The notes under the pieces were generated by a model. It saw only the letters and a program-made list of their open reading frames with translations, was not told the origin of the DNA and ran no database searches. Source: Paenarthrobacter nitroguajacolicus (GTDB lineage Bacteria; Actinomycetota; Actinomycetes; Actinomycetales; Micrococcaceae). Taken from it: 64,000 bases of DNA. Both the position numbers and the translations under genes were made by a program. Of this stretch, positions 8,905 through 18,091 are shown piece by piece; within the stretch, counting starts at the first letter, position 1, and each line of letters starts with the position of its first letter. Location: positions 302,875 through 366,874 of the forward strand of contig NZ_VNFK01000004.1 of NCBI RefSeq assembly GCF_007786235.1. The letters run 5' to 3'.

Positions 8905-9867
8905 GTGACCCAGTTCCGTCTAGCCATTCTTGATGATTACCAGCAGGTCGCCGGGGACTACGCCCCGTGGGATTCACTGCTCGACGACGGCGTGAAGGTC
9001 AGCGTCTTCAGCGCACCTTTCGTTTCCGAAGAGCAAGCTGTGGCGGCTTTGGCGCCGTTCGACATCATTGTGGCCATGCGCGAACGCACGCGATTCCCAC
9101 AGCGTGTCCTCGATTCGCTGCCGAACCTGAAACTCCTGGTCACCACGGGCATGGCCAACGCCGCGATCGACCTCGAAGCGGCCACAGAACGCGGCATCGT
9201 GGTGTGCGGGACAGGTGGCTCGCCGGCTGCGGCACCCGAACTGACGTGGGCGCTGCTGCTTGCCTTCGCTAGGAACCTGGTGGCGGAAGAGAACTCGCTG
9301 CGGGCAGGCGAGTGGCAGACCGGCGTCGGGTTCGAACTCGAAGGCAAGACGCTGGGAATCGTTGGGCTGGGCAAGATCGGCAAGCGGATTGCGGGCTACG
9401 CCAAGGCGTTCGGGATGGACGTCCTCGCGTGGAGCCAGAACCTCACTACCGAGGATGCTGAGGCCGCTGGCGCCCGCAAGGTGAGCAAGGAGGAGTTGTT
9501 CCGTGAGTCCGATGTGGTGACGCTGCACCTGAGGTTGTCCGAACGGACGGAGGGCATTGTTGGCGCGGAGGAGCTGCGGCTCCTGGGCCCGGACGGAGTC
9601 CTGGTCAACACAGCGCGGGGACCATTGGTGGATGAAGCGGCGTTGATCCGGGCATTGGAGGAGGGGTGGATCCGGGGTGCTGCCCTGGATGTCTTTGATG
9701 AGGAGCCCCTGCCCGCAGGGCACGCGATGCTGCATTCTCCGCGCACTGTCCTCTCGCCGCACATCGGGTACGTGACGCATGAGAGTTACCGGCAGTTCTA
9801 CGGTGGGGCGTTCGAGGACGTGAAAGCGTGGCTTGAGGGCACGCCCGTGAGGGCTATCAGCGGCTAG
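8905..9867 (+). CDS. D-2-hydroxyacid dehydrogenase family protein
   Basis: A 320-residue NAD-dependent dehydrogenase of the SerA/GRHPR fold. GIVGLGKIGKR at about 151-161 is the NAD-binding loop. The catalytic residues are visible as Arg238 in NTARGPLVDE, Glu267 in DVFDEEPLP and His286 in SPHIGY. There is no C-terminal ACT domain, so it is not a standard SerA; a hydroxypyruvate/glyoxylate reductase role would fit the glycerate kinase gene 50 bases downstream (inference). The GTG start is preceded by GGGAGGAGA. Confidence 0.85.
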   Translation: MTQFRLAILDDYQQVAGDYAPWDSLLDDGVKVSVFSAPFVSEEQAVAALAPFDIIVAMRERTRFPQRVLDSLPNLKLLVTTGMANAAIDLEAATERGIVVCGTGGSPAAAPELTWALLLAFARNLVAEENSLRAGEWQTGVGFELEGKTLGIVGLGKIGKRIAGYAKAFGMDVLAWSQNLTTEDAEAAGARKVSKEELFRESDVVTLHLRLSERTEGIVGAEELRLLGPDGVLVNTARGPLVDEAALIRALEEGWIRGAALDVFDEEPLPAGHAMLHSPRTVLSPHIGYVTHESYRQFYGGAFEDVKAWLEGTPVRAISG

Positions 9868-9916
9868 GTTACAGCGTGGGCAAGCGCTTTCCGAGCAAAG
9901 CTGGCAAGATGGGTCC

Positions 9917-11059
9917 ATGCGTATCCTCATCGCCCCGGACAAGTTCAAGGGATCACTGACCGCCGCCGAAGCAGCGTCAGCCATGGCCGAAGGCGCCCTC
10001 CGTGTTTACCCGGATGCCGTGACCACCCAGTTCCCCATTGCCGACGGCGGCGAAGGAACACTGGACGCTGCCGTTGCTGCTGGCTACGAAGAGCGGAACA
10101 ACGCCGTTGTGGGTCCGATCCTCAAGCCTGTCGGCGCGTCCTGGGCCGTCCGTAAGGATTCTTTCGGTGGCGCGACTGCCGTGATCGAGACCGCTCAGGC
10201 ATCAGGCCTGGCCCACATGGAGCCCACTCCCGAGAACTCACTTCGCGCCCACAGCTACGGCTGCGGCCAGCTGATCGCCGCCGCCCTGGATGCCGGTGCA
10301 ACCGAGATTGTGCTTGGTTTGGGCGGCTCGGCCATGTCCGACGGCGGCAGCGGAGCGCTGCGTGCGTTGGGGCTCAAACCCGTTGATGCCGCCGGGAACG
10401 TGGTTCCCCTCGGCGGAGGTTCCCTGGCCGACGTCGTTGCCTTGAACGTTTCCGAGCTGGATCCGCGGCTGCGTGCCGTGAAGTTCCGCATCGCCGTCGA
10501 CGTCCAAAACCCGCTGTACGGCCAGGAAGGTGCCGCCCACGTTTTCGGCCCGCAGAAGGGCGCGGATGAGGACGCCGTCGAAAGGCTCGACGCCGGTCTC
10601 CGCAACTGGGCGTCGCTCCTTCGGGAGGCCACCGGCCGCGACGTGAACGTTCCGGGAGCTGGAGCGGCGGGCGGGTTCCCGGCGTCGTTCCTGGCTTTCA
10701 CTGACGCTGCGCTGGAAGGCGGCTTCGCGCTGGTGGCCGGACTCACGGGCCTCGCTTCACACTTGAGCGAGGCCGACCTGGTAATCACCGGCGAAGGCTC
10801 CATGGACGAGCAGTCGCTCACGGGCAAGGCGCCGATCGCACTCGCCGATGCCGCGAGCGTGCACGGCATTCCCGTCATCGCGGTCGCTGGCCGCATTACC
10901 GTAACGCCCGAGGACCTGGCGAAGCACGGCATTGTGGCCGCCGCCCAGCTGCTGGACGTAGCTCAGCGCAAGGACGGCGTTCCGGACGTGGCCGACGCCG
11001 TTGCCAACGCTGGCAAATACCTCGCATGGGCAACGAGCCAGGTGCTTGAAGGGGCGTAG
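9917..11059 (+). CDS. Glycerate 2-kinase (GarK/GlxK family)
   Basis: A 380-residue glycerate kinase type 1. It begins MRILIAPDKFKGSLTAAEAA, the invariant N-terminus, followed by PIADGGEGT, then LGLGGSAMSDGGSGAL and ITGEGSMDEQSLTGKAP. The enzyme phosphorylates D-glycerate with ATP, feeding 2-phosphoglycerate to glycolysis. Its position just after a D-2-hydroxyacid dehydrogenase suggests a glyoxylate/hydroxypyruvate to glycerate to 2-phosphoglycerate route. The length is normal for the family. Confidence 0.9.
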   Translation: MRILIAPDKFKGSLTAAEAASAMAEGALRVYPDAVTTQFPIADGGEGTLDAAVAAGYEERNNAVVGPILKPVGASWAVRKDSFGGATAVIETAQASGLAHMEPTPENSLRAHSYGCGQLIAAALDAGATEIVLGLGGSAMSDGGSGALRALGLKPVDAAGNVVPLGGGSLADVVALNVSELDPRLRAVKFRIAVDVQNPLYGQEGAAHVFGPQKGADEDAVERLDAGLRNWASLLREATGRDVNVPGAGAAGGFPASFLAFTDAALEGGFALVAGLTGLASHLSEADLVITGEGSMDEQSLTGKAPIALADAASVHGIPVIAVAGRITVTPEDLAKHGIVAAAQLLDVAQRKDGVPDVADAVANAGKYLAWATSQVLEGA

Positions 11060-11108
11060 CCCGTCTTGGCCATAGCGCCACCGGCGGCTATTGGCTAGGC
11101 TCGAGAGC

Positions 11109-12416
11109 GTGTCAAAGATGAGTGGGGACTACCAAATCCGTCGGTTCGAGCCGGCCGCCAAGAATGAACCTGATTACGATGCCGCCGTAGCGTGGTCGCG
11201 TGCGGTGGCCTTCGGGTTCCACGAGGAGAGCAAGAGCGAGACAAGGATCGATCGAGGCTTGGCCATGAGCCGGGCCGACCACAGTGTGTTTACCGGGGTC
11301 TATCAGACCAGCGAACCGGCGGCGTACTCCCTTAGCGCTGAGGTGCCGGTTGCTACCTTCGCGACGTGGCGCAAGACGCTCAACGTCGGTTTTGGAAAGC
11401 TCGTGGATGCTCACCTGATCTCAGCAGTGACAGTCCGCACCTCGCACCGCCGCCGAGGCCTGCTGCGGCAGATGATGAGCGAAGACCTGGCTTTGGCCAA
11501 GGACGATGGCGTCGCGATTGCAGCGCTGACGGCCTCTGAAGCGTCCATCTATGGGCGCTTCGGGTTCGGCGTCGCGACCTCCGAGCAGTCCATCACGGTG
11601 GATACGAGCGCTCGCTTCAAGCTCAACCATGCTCCGGAAGGAACCGTGGAAGTGGCCGACCCGAAGATCCTGCTGGACTTGGCGCCACAGATCTTCGAGC
11701 AGCAACACCGGCATTTGCCCGGATCAATCGACCGGCAGGAGTCTTACCGCCAATATGTCTCCGGATCTGTTGGCGGCGATGGGGCCGATGGAGACGGGGG
11801 ACCGGATGCCAAGATCAAGGCGGCCCTGCATTATGCGTCCAACGGTGATGTTGACGGTTACGTGTCCTACAAATTCGGTGGGTGGGAAACGGAGCCTGCC
11901 ACCATGGAGATCGTGGACTTGGTGGCAGCCAACTCCGCCGCCTACTTGGAACTGTGGCAGTACTTGGGCGCCATTGATCTTGTGGAACGCGTGAAGTGGA
12001 GCGGAGTCTCCGTGGACAACCCCCTGACCTGGGCCCTTGAGGACCCGCGTTGCGTCAAGGGGTCCGACCCGCGGGACATGCTCTGGCTGCGAATCCTGGA
12101 TATTCAGAAGGCCCTGGAAGAGCGTCAATTCCCCGCCGATGGCACCCTGGTCCTGAAGGTCCGCGATGCACTCGGACTGACGCCCGGGACGTTCTCGCTC
12201 GATGTCCGCGAGGGCCACGCAACCGTGACTGCTACCGATGCTGCCCCTGATCTGGAGTTGGACATCTCCGTGTTGTCATCCATTTACTTGGGCGCAGTCC
12301 ATCCGGCATCCTTGGTGGCGGCTGGGCGGATACAAGAGAACCAGCAGGGTGCGGCGTTCCTGGCAGCGCAGATGTTCGCGGTGGAGCGGCCAGCATTTTG
12401 CCCGACGCACTTCTGA
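11109..12416 (+). CDS. GNAT N-acetyltransferase, Eis-like
   Basis: A protein of about 435 residues with the three-part Eis architecture. The first GNAT domain contains SAVTVRTSHRRRGLLRQMM, the acetyl-CoA pyrophosphate loop. A degenerate second GNAT domain follows, then a C-terminal SCP2-like domain (from about residue 340) that ends in the -PAFCPTHF carboxylate typical of Eis proteins. Eis enzymes acetylate aminoglycosides or lysines; the substrate here is unknown. GTG 11109 and ATG 11118 are both possible; the TTG at 11091 is less likely. Confidence 0.8.
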   Translation: MSKMSGDYQIRRFEPAAKNEPDYDAAVAWSRAVAFGFHEESKSETRIDRGLAMSRADHSVFTGVYQTSEPAAYSLSAEVPVATFATWRKTLNVGFGKLVDAHLISAVTVRTSHRRRGLLRQMMSEDLALAKDDGVAIAALTASEASIYGRFGFGVATSEQSITVDTSARFKLNHAPEGTVEVADPKILLDLAPQIFEQQHRHLPGSIDRQESYRQYVSGSVGGDGADGDGGPDAKIKAALHYASNGDVDGYVSYKFGGWETEPATMEIVDLVAANSAAYLELWQYLGAIDLVERVKWSGVSVDNPLTWALEDPRCVKGSDPRDMLWLRILDIQKALEERQFPADGTLVLKVRDALGLTPGTFSLDVREGHATVTATDAAPDLELDISVLSSIYLGAVHPASLVAAGRIQENQQGAAFLAAQMFAVERPAFCPTHF

Positions 12417-12441
12417 TGGGAGGGCAGGCACTGCGGCGTCA

Positions 12442-12678
12442 CTACTGCCGGTAGCCCTCCACTTCGCTGGCGGGTCGCGGTTCGGCCTCGTCCGGGTTCT
12501 CGCCGGCGTCCTTCTTTGCACGGCGTTGGCGCAGCAAGTCCCAGCACTGGTCCAACTGGGCTTCGAGCTGGGCAAGGCGGGCGCGGTTGTCGTCGTCCTC
12601 GGCACCGGCTGCGTCGCGGAGTCGGTGCTCTTCCTCGACCAGTGACTGGATTCGCTCCAAGAGATCCTGGTTGTCCAT
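12442..12678 (-). CDS. DUF2630 family protein
   Basis: A 78-residue highly charged helical protein. It opens MDNQDLLERIQSLVEEEH, followed by LRDAAGA and a helix with DQCWDLLRQRRAKK, which is the DUF2630 pattern. The family is small, widespread in actinobacteria and of unknown function. It probably forms a helical hairpin or coiled coil. It is convergent with the Eis-like gene and divergent from the gene at 12771. Confidence 0.85.
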   Translation of the reverse strand: MDNQDLLERIQSLVEEEHRLRDAAGAEDDDNRARLAQLEAQLDQCWDLLRQRRAKKDAGENPDEAEPRPASEVEGYRQ

Positions 12679-12770
12679 GGCTGTACTCCTCTGTGTGGTT
12701 TGCGCGGTTATCTAGAACGTAGTCCTGCCGATGGGGTGCGTCTACTGGTGGCCACCGGCATACTGGCCAC

Positions 12771-13214
12771 ATGAAATTCACAACCACCATCGTGGGCGAT
12801 GGCAACAAAGCGGGCATCGAAGTTCCGGACGAGATCGTTGGCGGGCTGGGTGCCGGCAAACGGCCACCGGTCGTCGTGACCATCAACGGGCAGAGCTACC
12901 GCAGCAGCATCGCCGTGATGGGCGGAAAGTACATGGTGGGCGTCAGCTCGGCCAATCGTGAGCTCACGGGTGCTTCGGCGGGGGACACTGTTGAAGTTGG
13001 CTTGGAAGTGGACACCCAGCCCCGCGTCATCGAGGTGCCCCAGGACCTGGCCGCTGCCCTCGACGCCGAGCCCGAGGCGAAGGCCTTCTACGGAACCCTG
13101 AATTACAGCTCGCGGCGGCGTTACGTAGAGCCGATCGGGGACGCCAAGACGGAAGAGACCCGCGCACGGCGGATTGCGAAAGTGGTCTCGGACCTGAAAG
13201 CGGGAAAGAAGTAG
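12771..13214 (+). CDS. DUF1905/YdeI (OmdA-like) domain protein
   Basis: A 147-residue protein. The N-terminal half is a small DUF1905 beta barrel (KFTTTIVGDGNKAGIEVP, then VVVTINGQSYRSSIAVMGGKYMVGV). The C-terminal 55 residues are the YdeI/OmdA helical domain (PQDLAAALDAEPEAKAFYGTL, then SSRRRYVEPIGDAK). OmdA-type domains have been linked to bacteriocin protection, but the biochemical role is unknown. Its promoter region is shared with the DUF2630 gene. Confidence 0.8.
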   Translation: MKFTTTIVGDGNKAGIEVPDEIVGGLGAGKRPPVVVTINGQSYRSSIAVMGGKYMVGVSSANRELTGASAGDTVEVGLEVDTQPRVIEVPQDLAAALDAEPEAKAFYGTLNYSSRRRYVEPIGDAKTEETRARRIAKVVSDLKAGKK

Positions 13215-13316
13215 CGCCGCCCTAGTCCGGCCTATCCATCAGCAGGCTTCGGCACGCCAGCTGCAGTGCCAGCCGGGCTTCGGGCGTTAGGCTGGGGTTT
13301 TCAAACCGAGGGACTG

Positions 13317-13766
13317 ATGGTGGTTTACGACCGGGAGCGTGAGCGTCGCGACGATGCAGTGTATGCCGAGCATAAAGCTGCCGTCGCCAGAGGTGAGGAA
13401 CGCGTCCTCCGCAGGACCAGCACCGGCGAACTCCACAGTTATCCCGGAGATGAGATCGGGTTCACACCAGGCCGCGGCCAGGCGCAGGTGAGTTCCTGGT
13501 GGGGGATGGCGATTCTGTCGGCATTCGGGTGCCTTGGATTCGTTGCCTCGGTGGCGATGTTCCTTTCCCCGCTTCTTCACGGAGCAGGCCCTTCTTGGGG
13601 GGCTCTCTGGGTTGTGGGACTCGCGGGATTCATTGCTTGGTATGGGTTCAACTTGTCCAAGGACGAGTACAAAGCCATGCGGCTTCGCAAGCAACGCGGT
13701 GCTCCTAAGCCGGGCAGTGGTTACGTTGATGTGGATCTGCTGGAGCTAGGCAGGCCCCGCTCCTGA
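13317..13766 (+). CDS. Hypothetical membrane protein
   Basis: A 149-residue protein with a soluble charged N-terminus (MVVYDRERERRDDAVYAEH) and two hydrophobic segments at about residues 62-85 and 92-112. The C-terminal tail is short and basic. No named family was recognised. ATG 13317 is chosen over an upstream GTG at 13266. Its last 21 bases overlap the end of the convergent VanZ-RDD gene. Confidence 0.6.
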   Translation: MVVYDRERERRDDAVYAEHKAAVARGEERVLRRTSTGELHSYPGDEIGFTPGRGQAQVSSWWGMAILSAFGCLGFVASVAMFLSPLLHGAGPSWGALWVVGLAGFIAWYGFNLSKDEYKAMRLRKQRGAPKPGSGYVDVDLLELGRPRS

Positions 13767-14867
13767 CCCAGCCAGCCGCCGTCGTGCGCTTTCGCGGGAG
13801 TCAACCATCTGCGCCCCTGTCAGTACGCCCGAAAGTCCTCGCGACTTGGTGAGGGGCACCGCCACGAACGCTGCCAGGAGCAGCAGGCCGGTGAGCGGGC
13901 CGAACGCCGTGGTAGGCAGCAATGCGCCGAGGAACGACAACACCACATAGAGCCCGCCGGTGGCGCTCGCGCGGAGCAATGCCCGACGGCGGGTGGTTGG
14001 CCACTGCGGTTGCAGCCACACGGCGCGCTGGCCGAGGGATGCACCGGAACCCACGAGCGCCGGAAGGTAGAACACCAGGAAGCCGGGCACGAGGTGCATA
14101 AGGACGAGGGAGGTGGCGTCGTCCGCACCGGGGAGGTCCGCGCCCAGCGCGAGCAGCCCAACCCGGTACGTGACCACAAAGGCGAAGCCGAGGAACGCCA
14201 GCGCCACATAGTCGATGACCATCCCCAGCCAGCGCCGCCAGACGGTGACGGGGCGGCTCTGGTTGCGGGCCGCGCGGAGTTCGCGTCGTTGCGGCATGAA
14301 CCAGAGGACAAGCGGTGCGATGAGCGCGCCGATCAAGGCGCCCAAGGTGTTGGTGATGAGGTCGTCGATGTCGGCCAGGCGGTAAGCGCAGCCGTACAGG
14401 CCCCACAATCCGGTGAACTGTGTGGCTTCGATAAGCCCGGAGGCCAGGGCACCGGACAGCGTTGAAACCGCGATGTTCCACGAAAGGTAGCGCCGCGCGA
14501 TGATGCCCCACGGAATGAACAGCACCACGTTGAACACAACCTGGAGCGTGGCGCGGCTGGTCAGCGTTCCGGTGATCCCAAGGCCCGACGTTTCACGTTG
14601 AATGTCGTCCAGGAATTGGAACGGGATGGCTTGGAACGTGCTTCCGTGTGGCCCGCATTTCAACAGATTGGGGTCCGGCAGCGGGAGCAACGTGTAAGCC
14701 ACCAGGGCTACGCCGTAGACGCTCAGCCCCGCGGCGCCCAGAAATCGACGCCACGTGAATCTGCCGTACATCCTGTACTGAACAGCCACGATCGGCACCA
14801 TGAACACGCCAAAGAGGATCACCCCTCCCAGCACACCCACGTACGCCGGCCACACCCATTCCCCCAT
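13746..14867 (-). CDS. VanZ-family and RDD-family fusion membrane protein
   Basis: A 373-residue multi-pass membrane protein. The N-terminal half is VanZ-like, with a first helix, then VALVAYTLLPLPDP and NVVLFIPWGIIARR, SGLIEATQ and DIDDLITNTLGALIGA. The C-terminal half begins with the RDD motif region (VWRRWLGMVIDYVALAFLG) and ends in two more helices. VanZ proteins are linked to teicoplanin resistance or cell-envelope functions, and RDD domains to transport. The precise role is unknown; the fusion is recurrent in actinobacteria. Confidence 0.75.
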   Translation of the reverse strand: MGEWVWPAYVGVLGGVILFGVFMVPIVAVQYRMYGRFTWRRFLGAAGLSVYGVALVAYTLLPLPDPNLLKCGPHGSTFQAIPFQFLDDIQRETSGLGITGTLTSRATLQVVFNVVLFIPWGIIARRYLSWNIAVSTLSGALASGLIEATQFTGLWGLYGCAYRLADIDDLITNTLGALIGALIAPLVLWFMPQRRELRAARNQSRPVTVWRRWLGMVIDYVALAFLGFAFVVTYRVGLLALGADLPGADDATSLVLMHLVPGFLVFYLPALVGSGASLGQRAVWLQPQWPTTRRRALLRASATGGLYVVLSFLGALLPTTAFGPLTGLLLLAAFVAVPLTKSRGLSGVLTGAQMVDSRESARRRLAGSGAGPA

Positions 14868-15040
14868 GATTCCCCTTCACTCGTTCCCTCCATGGTTTCA
14901 GGATGGGAGGTTCAATTCCTCCGTCCGCGTGGTGATGTTGCTCGCGGCGGGATCGTGCCAAGGGTGGAGCCCCGCGTAACGAATCAGGGCTGACTCGCAC
15001 ATAGAACCAAGGAGAGAAACGTGGCCTAGGGGGACAGCCA

Positions 15041-15214
15041 ATGACACAACTGTCGTGCCGGAACGATCATTGCCTGGAGGGGTGGATTTGGAAGCAAGTG
15101 GGCGAGTTCCCTGATGGGCCGTGCCCGGAATGCTCGGACGAGGAACCCCCTCCGGAACCAAGCGCGCAGCCCGCTCTTGGCCGGCGTCGTCGGGCCCTGC
15201 GTCAACCCCGTTAG
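15041..15214 (+). CDS. Small Cys-rich protein, possible zinc ribbon (57 aa)
   Basis: ATG at 15041 opens a 57-codon frame ending at TAG 15212-15214. Cysteines at positions 6, 11, 28 and 31 plus His10 form a C-x4-C ... C-P-E-C layout that could bind one zinc. An Asp/Glu/Pro-rich linker and an Arg-rich tail follow. AGGGGGA is about 6 bases upstream of the ATG. The stop overlaps the convergent MFS gene by 4 bases. It is a short frame, so the call rests on the Cys pattern and the ribosome site only. Confidence 0.5.
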   Translation: MTQLSCRNDHCLEGWIWKQVGEFPDGPCPECSDEEPPPEPSAQPALGRRRRALRQPR

Positions 15215-16476
15215 GCCGGTACCGCCGTCGTCGTGGCTTTCCGCGCTATCAGCGCGACGCCCGCCGCCGAGGCAACAAAGACCGCTCCCAGGATCGCCCA
15301 ACCCAGCGTGCCATGTTCGACGACGGTAGCGGTCACCACGAGCGGTGCGAGCATCGCCCCCAGGGCGGATCCCATGCCGAACATCCCTTGGTAAGCGCCG
15401 GCTTGGAGTGGGTTGGCGAGTTCGAAGCTCAGCCCCCACGCTCCGGCTTGCGAAAGGATTTCCGCCAACGAGTGCAGGAGTGCGGCGCTGCACAGGAGAA
15501 TGATGGCCGCGACGGCCGGCACGCCGCCCGCCATAGCGTAGAGTGCGCAGGCGATGGCCATCAGCAGGCCACCGACCAGCACGATCTTTCCTGCACGGCG
15601 GGGCTGTTCGGTTCCGCGGGAGAGCGGCACTTGCAGCAGGACGACACACGCAGTGTTGATCACAAGGACAACGGAAATCAGAACATCCGGTGCGCTGGTG
15701 TCCTGTGATATCCACAGCGGAACGCCCATTTCGGCGAGCCCGAACTGCATGCCAAAAATACCTGAGAGCACGGTCAGCAGTATGTACCGGCGGTCCCGGA
15801 AGGGGGAGATTCCCCGCTTCGGAGCAGGGTTGGACGGATCGTGGCGCGGTGCGTCAACGCGGCCGGGCAGGCGGCGGAGGTGCAGCGCACTCAGGATGTA
15901 GACCACGCCGGCGCTGATCATCATTCCGCGGAACGCGGCTGCAGTTCCTGCCAGCAATGCGAGTCCAGCGATCATGCCGCCCAGCGCGATGCCCACGTTG
16001 GTGACTGTGCGGAGGACCGCCCGCGCATTCACCCGGTTGGGGCCCTCGAATGCCCGGGCGATGATCGCTGAGCGCGTGGCATTGGCGCCCCGGTCCACGC
16101 CTACAGTGATGCAGGCAATCACGACGGCGGTGCTGAAGTTCCCCGCGAACGTATAGCTTGCGATCGCGAGACCCTGGACGGCGACCATCCCCACCAGGAG
16201 CCGACGAGCGGAGAAGCGGTCAGCCAGTCGACCGCCGACATACGACGTCGCGACGCCGACCCCGCTGGAAACCGAGAGGATGACGGCGATCTCCATGGCG
16301 CTCAACCCGACGAAGCGGTTGAAGTACAGGACAGTAAGGGTGAGGAAGATGCCGCGCCCCACTGTAGACACGAGAATGGCGGAAGCGAGGATCTTGAGGG
16401 TGGGATCGGAGAGCGCTGCGCGGAGGGTGCGCTGCGGAGCGGGGACGGTTTCGGCGGGGGATTTAGTCACGTACAC
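15211..16476 (-). CDS. MFS transporter
   Basis: A 421-residue major facilitator with about 12 hydrophobic segments. The cytosolic loop between helices 2 and 3 has GGRLADRFSARR, the family's loop 2-3 motif. A long charged central loop (PGRVDAPRHDPSNPAPKRG) separates the two halves. It is divergently transcribed from an ArsR-type regulator 50 bases away, which probably controls it. The substrate is unknown; an efflux role is the usual inference for this arrangement. The start may be GTG 16476 or GTG 16470. Confidence 0.8.
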   Translation of the reverse strand: MYVTKSPAETVPAPQRTLRAALSDPTLKILASAILVSTVGRGIFLTLTVLYFNRFVGLSAMEIAVILSVSSGVGVATSYVGGRLADRFSARRLLVGMVAVQGLAIASYTFAGNFSTAVVIACITVGVDRGANATRSAIIARAFEGPNRVNARAVLRTVTNVGIALGGMIAGLALLAGTAAAFRGMMISAGVVYILSALHLRRLPGRVDAPRHDPSNPAPKRGISPFRDRRYILLTVLSGIFGMQFGLAEMGVPLWISQDTSAPDVLISVVLVINTACVVLLQVPLSRGTEQPRRAGKIVLVGGLLMAIACALYAMAGGVPAVAAIILLCSAALLHSLAEILSQAGAWGLSFELANPLQAGAYQGMFGMGSALGAMLAPLVVTATVVEHGTLGWAILGAVFVASAAGVALIARKATTTAVPA

Positions 16477-16526
16477 AGTTCTGCCAGTCGCTGAGGGCAG
16501 GCGGTATTGATGTAGCGTTGTGCTTC

Positions 16527-17480
16527 ATGTTGAAGTACGTGTTGTCTGACACCGATCTAGGCGGCGTCCGCTTCGGCATCTCGCCTCTGTGCGAACTCGG
16601 GCTTTCACTAAGGGCTGTTCGCGATCCCAGCCAGTATCCGCTTCAGTTGCCTTGGCTGCGTCGGTCGGAGGGGGCCCGTTCGCGCCTGGACCTGGACGGT
16701 TTGCTGGCCTTGGTGGATGACCGGCTGTGGACGCCCGACTTCCTGAACCCCCGGCCAGCGTCCCCTCTCACCCGGATCGATGACGAATTCGCGGCACTGG
16801 AGCGAATCTCAGCCGAGCAGTTTCATGGCGACCTGATCAGGGTGCATGGTGCAGTTCCCGCGGTCTTCGCCGGACCGGCGCGACCAGCCGTTCGGCGAAT
16901 GGTCCGTATCCTCCAGGAATTTTGGGACACCTGCTTCGCGCCGCATTGGCTGCGTATGCGCACCATCCTGGAGGCGGACATCGTCTACCGCGGCCGTCAG
17001 ATCGCGCAGGGCGGGCTGTTCACGATGCTCAACGATTTGTCCGGTGCCGTGGAATTCGATGGCCGCATCATTTCCGTAAGGCTGAAGAATCCGGCGTCGC
17101 GGACCGAGAAGACCGACGGCTTGGGACTGACGCTTGTGCCCACCATGTTCACCCGCAGGGCCTCCGCCCCGGTGAACCATGGCGACCCGCCGATGCTGAT
17201 GTACCCGGCCCGAGGGCAAGGGGCCATGTGGGAGGCCGAGCAGGTTCGGAACCCCGCCGCTGTTGTAGCGCTGCTCGGCGAGGTCCGGACCAGCTTGCTG
17301 ACTGCGCTTGCTGCTCCTGCCTCCTCCACCGAGCTTGGAGTGCGCTTTGGTGTCACCACGTCCGCAATCAATCAACACCTCAGGGTGCTCAGGGACGCTG
17401 GACTGGTGACATCCACACGCTACGGCCGCAGCGTGCTCTACTTCAGAAGCGAGTTGGGCGCGGCGTTGCTGTTGGGGTGA
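16527..17480 (+). CDS. ArsR-type HTH regulator with DUF5937-like N-terminal domain
   Basis: A 317-residue protein. The N-terminal two thirds is an actinobacterial domain (begins MLKYVLSDTDLGGVRFGISP) of unknown ligand. The C-terminal 80 residues are a winged helix: LLTALAAPASSTELGVRF, then TTSAINQHLRVLRDAGLV (recognition helix) and RYGRSVLYFRS (wing). It faces the MFS gene across a 50-base divergent promoter region, so local repression of that transporter is likely. ATG 16527 is preferred over TTG 16518. Confidence 0.8.
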   Translation: MLKYVLSDTDLGGVRFGISPLCELGLSLRAVRDPSQYPLQLPWLRRSEGARSRLDLDGLLALVDDRLWTPDFLNPRPASPLTRIDDEFAALERISAEQFHGDLIRVHGAVPAVFAGPARPAVRRMVRILQEFWDTCFAPHWLRMRTILEADIVYRGRQIAQGGLFTMLNDLSGAVEFDGRIISVRLKNPASRTEKTDGLGLTLVPTMFTRRASAPVNHGDPPMLMYPARGQGAMWEAEQVRNPAAVVALLGEVRTSLLTALAAPASSTELGVRFGVTTSAINQHLRVLRDAGLVTSTRYGRSVLYFRSELGAALLLG

Positions 17481-17527
17481 CCGTCTTGGTGAGCCGGCGG
17501 TATGAGGCGAGTCCCGCCGTCGAGCGG

Positions 17528-18079
17528 TTAGTCCTTGCGCAGACTGTACGTGCTCACCACGTTGCCCTTGCTGGTCGCGTACTGGTCCTCCAGCGCAAGC
17601 CGGTGCAGCGGGTCGCCGTCCTCGAAGAGTCGCCGCCCGCTTCCCGCCACTACCGGGTGGGTCATGAGGGTGAGCTCGTCGAGCACGCCCGCGAACAGCA
17701 GTTGGCGAACCAGGGAGATGCTGCCGCAGACGGCGATCTCGCCGCCGTCGCGGCTCTTTAGGTCGGTGACGAACTGCTCCACGTCGCCCTCGATCAGTTG
17801 CGAGTTCTCCCATTCCAAGGGCTCGGACAGAGTGCGGGATGCGACGAACTTCTCCACCGGATTGATGAAAGCCGCGAAGTCCTCGTCCCGGGAAGCGTTC
17901 GGCCAGTAGCCGGCCCACTCCTGGTAACTGACGCGACCCAGGATCACGGTGTCAACCGTGTTAATCATCTTGGTCAGTCCCGTGCCAAGCCCGTCGTCGA
18001 AGCTGTCGAACTGGAACTTGAACGGGTCCTGAACCACGCCGTCTACTGAGTGGAACAGGCCGGCGGTGACTTTGCGCAA
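17528..18079 (-). CDS. Dihydrofolate reductase-like (RibD C-terminal) family protein
   Basis: A 183-residue single-domain protein of the RibD-C/DHFR-like family. MRKVTAGLFHSVDGVV, VDTVILGRVSYQEWAGYWP, the nucleotide-binding GEIAVCGSISLVRQL and ELTLMTHPVVAGSGRRLF are the characteristic blocks. These proteins are common in actinobacteria and probably reduce an unknown substrate with NADPH. The downstream end lies against the ArsR gene; the next gene upstream (18092-18418) is on the same strand 12 bases away. Confidence 0.85.
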   Translation of the reverse strand: MRKVTAGLFHSVDGVVQDPFKFQFDSFDDGLGTGLTKMINTVDTVILGRVSYQEWAGYWPNASRDEDFAAFINPVEKFVASRTLSEPLEWENSQLIEGDVEQFVTDLKSRDGGEIAVCGSISLVRQLLFAGVLDELTLMTHPVVAGSGRRLFEDGDPLHRLALEDQYATSKGNVVSTYSLRKD

Positions 18080-18091
18080 GGGGTCCTCCTG

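Noticed and set aside
14905..14940. tRNA T-arm-like sequence (GGAGGTTCAATTCCTCC)
   Set aside because: No matching acceptor stem, anticodon arm or D-arm lies upstream at the right distance, so I do not call a tRNA; at most it is a chance match or a 3' fragment.
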